Part shown: positions 59,867 to 64,000 of the stretch, one piece after another
Layout of the letters: the number at the start of each line of letters is the position of its first letter
Position numbering within the stretch: position 1 is the stretch's first letter
Assembly: GCF_014486695.1 (NCBI RefSeq)
Contig: NZ_JACTAB010000001.1
Location: forward strand, 744,001-808,000
Source: Flavobacterium buctense
Lineage (GTDB): Bacteria > Bacteroidota > Bacteroidia > Flavobacteriales > Flavobacteriaceae
Reading direction: 5' to 3'
Length of the DNA: 64,000 nt
Translations under genes and position numbers: made by a program
The notes under the pieces: generated by a model
Told to the model about the DNA's origin: nothing
Databases searched by the model: none
The model's input: the letters and a program-made list of their open reading frames with translations, nothing else

Positions 59867-60397
59867 TTAGCGTCTTAGTTTATTTAATTTTTTTTCAGTC
59901 TCGGCAATATCTTGTTCTATTTTTGTAACTTTTATTTGAAGTTTACTAACCTTGATGTTTTCTTTTTCAATTTCAATCGCGGAAAGTTTCCCTTTTGATT
60001 TCTGTCTCTGAAACTTTTCTGTTTTTTTTGAAAGTTCTTTTCGGGCATCTTCCAGTTTCTCCTTTTCTTTGATTAAATCCTTTTCAACAGAGGCAATTCT
60101 TTTTTGAGTTTTTTCAAATTCTTTCTTTTCATCTTCCAGCTTTTTAGAATTCTTTAATGCTTTCTTTTCAGATTTGAGTTTTTCTTTCAATCTCTTTTGC
60201 TCTTCTTTCTTTAGTTTTTCGGCTGCTTTTAGGTCGTCAGCAGATAGAGCTGCAGCGGCCACAGCTGCTTCTAAAACAGGAGCTTTGTTAATATGCAGCG
60301 AGTCAACGGTTGTTGAAGTGGAATCTTTGACTTCTTGCGTAAGACCGACATGAATATTCAAAAAGACAATAGCTAAAAAAATAATTTTGGATTTCAT
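59867..60397 (-). CDS. Secreted coiled-coil protein of unknown function
   Basis: I start at 60397 (MKSKIIFLAIVFLNIHVGLT), since this gives a signal peptide; an upstream in-frame ATG at 60460 would put 21 residues before it. The 176-residue protein is rich in K and E. After a short alanine-rich stretch (about 45-55) nearly all of it (58-175) is a long predicted coiled coil with regular K/E/L heptads. It is probably a periplasmic rod or a cell-envelope spacer. I see no domain that would show a function. It lies alone between prc and rodA. Confidence 0.8.
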   Translation of the reverse strand: MKSKIIFLAIVFLNIHVGLTQEVKDSTSTTVDSLHINKAPVLEAAVAAAALSADDLKAAEKLKKEEQKRLKEKLKSEKKALKNSKKLEDEKKEFEKTQKRIASVEKDLIKEKEKLEDARKELSKKTEKFQRQKSKGKLSAIEIEKENIKVSKLQIKVTKIEQDIAETEKKLNKLRR

Positions 60398-60504
60398 AAT
60401 ACCTAAATTTAGTTGTTGATAAATTTTAAGCAATTCAAACTTAAAGAATTGCATTATCAAATTTAAGTGATTTAATCAAATTAAGAATATTATTCCTATT
60501 TTTT

Positions 60505-61767
60505 TTACCATTCATTTACCTTATTTGCATCCATTTTAAGGAAAATGAAAAGAAGTATGGTAAAGCCCCATAGTCCGGAACCACCATAGGAGAAGAAAGG
60601 CAAAGGCACACCAATAGTTGGAAATACACCTACTACCATAGCAATATTGACAAAGAAATGGATGAATAGTATTCCGGCAACACAGTAACCATAGACTCGA
60701 CTAAATTTGGTTTTCTGTCGCTCTGCGAGATAAATGATTCGGATAATCAGAATGACAAATAGGGCAATGACAAATAATGAACCTACAAATCCCCATTCTT
60801 CACCGACTGTTGTGAAAATATAATCGGTATGTTGTTCAGGAACGAATCCACCTTTAGTTTGCGTGCCTTCAAGATAACCTTTTCCGAACCAACCACCGGA
60901 ACCAATGGCAATTTCTGATTGATTGGTGTTATAACCAACCCCTTTCATATCAACTTCTTTACCCAAAAGTATATTGAAACGATCTCGATGGTGTTGCTTA
61001 AATACATTGTCAAAAACATAATCAACCGAAAATACAAACCCAGAAATACCAACTAAAATGATAGCACTCATTATCCAATTTCGGTCAATAATTCGACTTC
61101 TGTAATAGATAAACAAGATGATGACTAAAGCGATTGCAATAATCGCTATTGGTTCAATAATTAGCGCCAAAACAAATAAAATGATGGCAATAAATCCGGT
61201 CCAAACATACCATGATGGTAGACCTTCTCTATATAAAACTAAAATAAAAACAGTATAAATTAAAGCACTCCCGGGATCGGGCTGCGGCAAGATGAGGATT
61301 ACCGGAAGAAAGATAATTACCAATGCTTGTAACTGACGATTAAAGTCTTTTAGATTCACTTGTACATCGCTTAAATATTTAGCTAAAGCTAATGAGGTAG
61401 CCGCTTTGGCAAACTCTGAAGGTTGAAGGGTAAAACTCCCGATAGCATACCAACACCGCTGTCCGGCTATTGTTTTTCCAAACAGGAACAAACCCATTAA
61501 AGACAATAAGGCTACAGTAAATATGATACTGGAATATTTTTCATAAAATTTAGCATCTATTGAAAGTACCACGAAAATCATTGGAACTGAAAAAAGGATA
61601 AACAAAAATTGTTTCCCGTAAATTTGACTAAAATCAAAAATCGAAGTTTCTTGTTCAATGGATGACAATGAAGAAGAATATATATTCAGCCAACCCATTA
61701 TCACTAAGACAATATAGATGACGATACTTATCCAATCTAAATTATTTGTTACACTTTGATTTTTCAT
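60505..61767 (-). CDS. rodA: Rod-shape peptidoglycan glycosyltransferase RodA (SEDS)
   Basis: A 420-residue inner-membrane protein with about ten helices. It polymerises glycan strands for side-wall growth together with PBP2. Typical SEDS parts are GQRCWYAIGSFTLQPSEFAK (102-121, catalytic loop region), ILPQPDPGSALIYTVF, GSGGWFGKGYLEGTQTKGGF (partly quoted), FVPEQHTDYIFTTVGEEWGF and PLPFFSYGGSGLWGF near the C terminus. All conserved blocks are intact. It starts 12 bases after mrdA in the order mreD-mrdA-rodA found in many bacteria. Confidence 0.95.
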   Translation of the reverse strand: MKNQSVTNNLDWISIVIYIVLVIMGWLNIYSSSLSSIEQETSIFDFSQIYGKQFLFILFSVPMIFVVLSIDAKFYEKYSSIIFTVALLSLMGLFLFGKTIAGQRCWYAIGSFTLQPSEFAKAATSLALAKYLSDVQVNLKDFNRQLQALVIIFLPVILILPQPDPGSALIYTVFILVLYREGLPSWYVWTGFIAIILFVLALIIEPIAIIAIALVIILFIYYRSRIIDRNWIMSAIILVGISGFVFSVDYVFDNVFKQHHRDRFNILLGKEVDMKGVGYNTNQSEIAIGSGGWFGKGYLEGTQTKGGFVPEQHTDYIFTTVGEEWGFVGSLFVIALFVILIIRIIYLAERQKTKFSRVYGYCVAGILFIHFFVNIAMVVGVFPTIGVPLPFFSYGGSGLWGFTILLFIFLKMDANKVNEW

Positions 61768-61779
61768 CTTAGGTTGAAA

Positions 61780-63711
61780 TTATTGTTGAGGCGTACTCTT
61801 TTTAATTTCGTTGGAATCTTTGACAGTCTTCTTAACGGGTGTTTTAATGCTTTTGTTTATTAAAGTATCCAGAATCGGATTAGCAATATACTTGTTGTAT
61901 TCGGCTTGAAGACTTCCTTCTAACATTCTTTTTTCTAAATCTTTTCTGGTAATTTTTCTTTTGATGTACTTTTCAATCATTAAACTCGTAATTGGTCCAG
62001 CCCAACGGGAACCCCAATACCCATTTTCTACAAAGACCGCAATAGCAATCTTTGGATTGTCTTTCGGAGCAAAAGCAACAAAAATAGAATGGTCTTGAAG
62101 TTTGACTCTTTTGCCATTTATTTTGGTATAATTTTCTGCAGTTCCAGTTTTTCCGCAAATGTCAATTCCTTCTACATTCAATCCGTGAGCAGTACCAAGG
62201 TTATAAACATCGAATAAACCATTAATCATGGGCTCATAATATTTTCGGTCAATGGTGGTTAGATGCTTTGTGGTAAATTTTTTATCAATTTGACCACCTT
62301 TAATCTTTTTGATGATATGAGGAGTATAATAAAAACCTCTATTGGCTACAGTAGCAATCATATTGGCCAATTGGATGGGTGTCATCAATACTTCTCCTTG
62401 ACCAATAGCATTAGAAACAATAGTTTTACTTGACCAACCCCAGCCAGGATACATTTTTTTATAGGTTTTAGAAGTTGGAAGGCTGCCTTTTTTACCGGTT
62501 GGTAAGTCATATCCCATGAATTGTCCTAATCCAAAACTTCTTAAATGTTTGCTCCAAGCATCAACGCCAACAGGTGGGCTTGAAAATTTATTAATGGTTT
62601 TCATGTAAATACTAGCAAAGTAGGTGTTACACGAATTATAGATTCCGTTATGTAATACAGATACGCCGGAATCGTGGCATCTCATGAATCGCCCTGGAGC
62701 ATAACTGAAGCCATGATGACAAACAAAACTGGTATTTTCGTCAATTACTCCTTCTTGTAAGGCAACTAAACCGGTTAGAATTTTAAATGGCGAGCCCGGG
62801 GTATATTCTGCTAAAAGTCCACGGTCATATAATGGTTTTGCAATAGAATCATGATACAACATGGTATAATTTTTAGAGCGCTGTCTTCCCACCAAAATGG
62901 CTGGATCATAAGATGGCGCTGTAACTAAAGCCAAGATTTCACCTGTGCTTGGTTCAATGGCAACAATACCGCCACGTTTGTTAATCATTAATTCTTCGCC
63001 ATATTTTTGCAATTCTGCATCGAGTGTCAAATTAATGTCTTTTCCTTGTACAGCAATAGTATCAAATCTACCTTCCTTATAAGAACCAATATCACGATTG
63101 TATTTGTCTTTTTGAATGTACTTTATACCTTTAATACCGCGTAAAATATCTTCATAACTTTCTTCAACACCTTGTCTTCCTATTAAATCACCACTATTAT
63201 AGTATTTGTTTTTGGCAATAATACCTTCGTTTACTTGGGTAATAAAACCAAAAACATTAGCTCCAAAAGCTACTTGATAATCTCTTAAAGAACGTTTTTG
63301 GATGTAAAATCCATTAAATATTCTTTGCATTTCCTGAAAGGCAGCATATTCTTTTTTGTTTAATTGTGCCAAAAATACTGAAGGAAGACGTGGACTGTAT
63401 ACCCTAGCTTTTTCAATTTTTTTAATGAAATCTTCTTTGGTAATATTAAGTAAAGAACAAAATTCAGTGGTATCAATATCTTTGACATCTTTTGGAATCA
63501 CCATGATGTCATATGAGGGTTGATTGGCTACCAAAAGTTTGCCGTTTCTGTCGTAGATATAGCCTCTCTCAGGATATTCGTATAATTTTTTAATGGCGTT
63601 ATTGTCTGACTTTAACTTTAAAGTATCATCAATTACTTGCAGATAAAAAAGGCGTATTACAAGTAAAATGGCAACGACAAAAATGATGGTGGGCAACAAA
63701 ACTTTTCTCAT
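61780..63711 (-). CDS. mrdA: Penicillin-binding protein 2
   Basis: A 643-residue class B PBP. The anchor (about 5-24) is followed by the pedestal domain (YEYPERGYIYDRNGKLLVAN, about 44-63) and the transpeptidase domain with GSPFK (306-310, acylated Ser307 and Lys310), SCN (360-362) and KTGTAE (521-526). It cross-links new peptidoglycan with RodA during elongation. The transpeptidase motifs are complete, and the length is normal. The C terminus has a polar, threonine- and lysine-rich tail. It overlaps mreD by four bases and precedes rodA. Confidence 0.95.
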   Translation of the reverse strand: MRKVLLPTIIFVVAILLVIRLFYLQVIDDTLKLKSDNNAIKKLYEYPERGYIYDRNGKLLVANQPSYDIMVIPKDVKDIDTTEFCSLLNITKEDFIKKIEKARVYSPRLPSVFLAQLNKKEYAAFQEMQRIFNGFYIQKRSLRDYQVAFGANVFGFITQVNEGIIAKNKYYNSGDLIGRQGVEESYEDILRGIKGIKYIQKDKYNRDIGSYKEGRFDTIAVQGKDINLTLDAELQKYGEELMINKRGGIVAIEPSTGEILALVTAPSYDPAILVGRQRSKNYTMLYHDSIAKPLYDRGLLAEYTPGSPFKILTGLVALQEGVIDENTSFVCHHGFSYAPGRFMRCHDSGVSVLHNGIYNSCNTYFASIYMKTINKFSSPPVGVDAWSKHLRSFGLGQFMGYDLPTGKKGSLPTSKTYKKMYPGWGWSSKTIVSNAIGQGEVLMTPIQLANMIATVANRGFYYTPHIIKKIKGGQIDKKFTTKHLTTIDRKYYEPMINGLFDVYNLGTAHGLNVEGIDICGKTGTAENYTKINGKRVKLQDHSIFVAFAPKDNPKIAIAVFVENGYWGSRWAGPITSLMIEKYIKRKITRKDLEKRMLEGSLQAEYNKYIANPILDTLINKSIKTPVKKTVKDSNEIKKSTPQQ

Positions 63712-64000
63712 CGTTTACTTGGCTTAATGATGTAGATGATAATAATACAAGTGATAAGCGTAAAAACGGTACTTAAAAGAGTTCGCAACAAAATGTCCCA
63801 AAGGAAACTCAACTTAAATACCTCGAGTACAAATAAAACAATATGGTGTAAAACAACGGCAATTAGTATAAATGAAAATCGTTCAGGGGTTAAAACATCA
63901 TTCAATTTTACCGTTTGGTATTCATAACTCAATCCGAAAGAAAATTTAAATATCGCCGGTCTGAAATAAGCCAGCATGATACAGGCGGCAGCGTGAACGC
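63708..64000 (-). CDS. mreD: Rod-shape protein MreD, C-terminal part (runs off the right edge)
   Basis: The frame is open from the window edge (VHAAACIMLAYFRPAIF...), so the true start lies beyond 64000; the in-frame ATG at 63977 is internal. About 97 residues are visible, with three hydrophobic segments (MLAYFRPAIFKF, FILIAVVLHHIVLFVLEVF, LLSTVFTLITCIIIIYII). The position just before mrdA and rodA, with a four-base overlap to mrdA, is the standard one for MreD, an inner-membrane part of the elongation complex with MreC. Confidence 0.88.
   Translation of the reverse strand, partial: VHAAACIMLAYFRPAIFKFSFGLSYEYQTVKLNDVLTPERFSFILIAVVLHHIVLFVLEVFKLSFLWDILLRTLLSTVFTLITCIIIIYIIKPSKR

Noticed and set aside
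1..64000. CRISPR arrays, insertion sequences, prophage, toxin-antitoxin or defence genes
   Set aside because: No regularly spaced repeats, transposase or integrase motifs, phage structural genes or defence-associated families were found on either strand.

Overview
The window reads as a chromosomal segment of a Flavobacteriaceae bacterium, most likely Flavobacterium. The DNA is AT-rich. Promoters of the Bacteroidetes type (TTG, then TAnnTTTG) precede both tRNA genes. There are SusC/SusD/SusE homologues, a type IX secretion (T9SS) C-terminal sorting domain, a mevalonate pathway, an S9B dipeptidyl peptidase and a Bacteroidetes-type ComEC. No phage, insertion sequence, CRISPR array or rRNA gene was found; most of the window looks like ordinary core chromosome.

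Layout. 1-5 kb: partial M20 dipeptidase, tRNA-Leu with a duplicated 3' end, an orphan membrane-anchored coiled-coil protein, a DUF885 lipoprotein, an NTF2-like protein and an RluB-type pseudouridine synthase. 5-8.5 kb: a possible structured RNA, a UbiA prenyltransferase, mevalonate kinase and diphosphomevalonate decarboxylase, with a frameshifted four-helix-bundle (S23) gene wedged between the last two. 8.6-9.1 kb: TspO.

9.1-32 kb is a starch/maltodextrin utilisation locus with two arms. The leftward arm runs MFS sugar transporter, beta-phosphoglucomutase, GH65 maltose phosphorylase, (terminator), SusA-like GH13, GH31, lipoprotein GH13, then glycerophosphodiesterase, a BaiN-type flavoprotein and a small lipoprotein. 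The rightward arm runs susC, susD, susE, (terminator), and a GH13 amylase with a T9SS sorting domain. A LacI-family regulator lies between them, and near-palindromic CGAAAACGTTTTCG-type sites lie upstream of both arms. The inferred flow is: surface amylase cuts starch, SusCD imports maltodextrins, periplasmic GH13/GH31 enzymes trim them, the MFS carrier imports maltose, and GH65 plus beta-PGM convert it to glucose and glucose-6-phosphate.

32-37 kb: an AsmA-like protein, class II HMG-CoA reductase and a GYDIA-type GHMP kinase, so the mevalonate genes are split over two loci. 37-44.7 kb: an envelope cluster (PpiD/SurA-like chaperone, CorC/HlyC-like protein, small membrane protein, LptC, TPR protein, outer-membrane protein, CoaX). 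44.8 kb: tRNA-Phe. 45-52.7 kb: a peptide module of DPP-IV, three tandem POT transporters and a thioredoxin-like protein. 52.7-57.3 kb: ComEC, NlpC/P60, LpxB, SurE. 57.5-60.4 kb: the tail-specific protease Prc and a secreted coiled-coil protein. 60.5-64 kb: the rod-shape genes rodA, mrdA (PBP2) and the start-truncated mreD.

No convincing wholly new multi-gene system is visible. The best leads are the degraded S23 cassette with its flanking inverted repeats, the putative LacI operators, the GYDIA kinase as a candidate for the missing phosphomevalonate step, the possible ncRNA near 5.1 kb, the duplicated tRNA end, and the AT-rich interior of the first POT gene.
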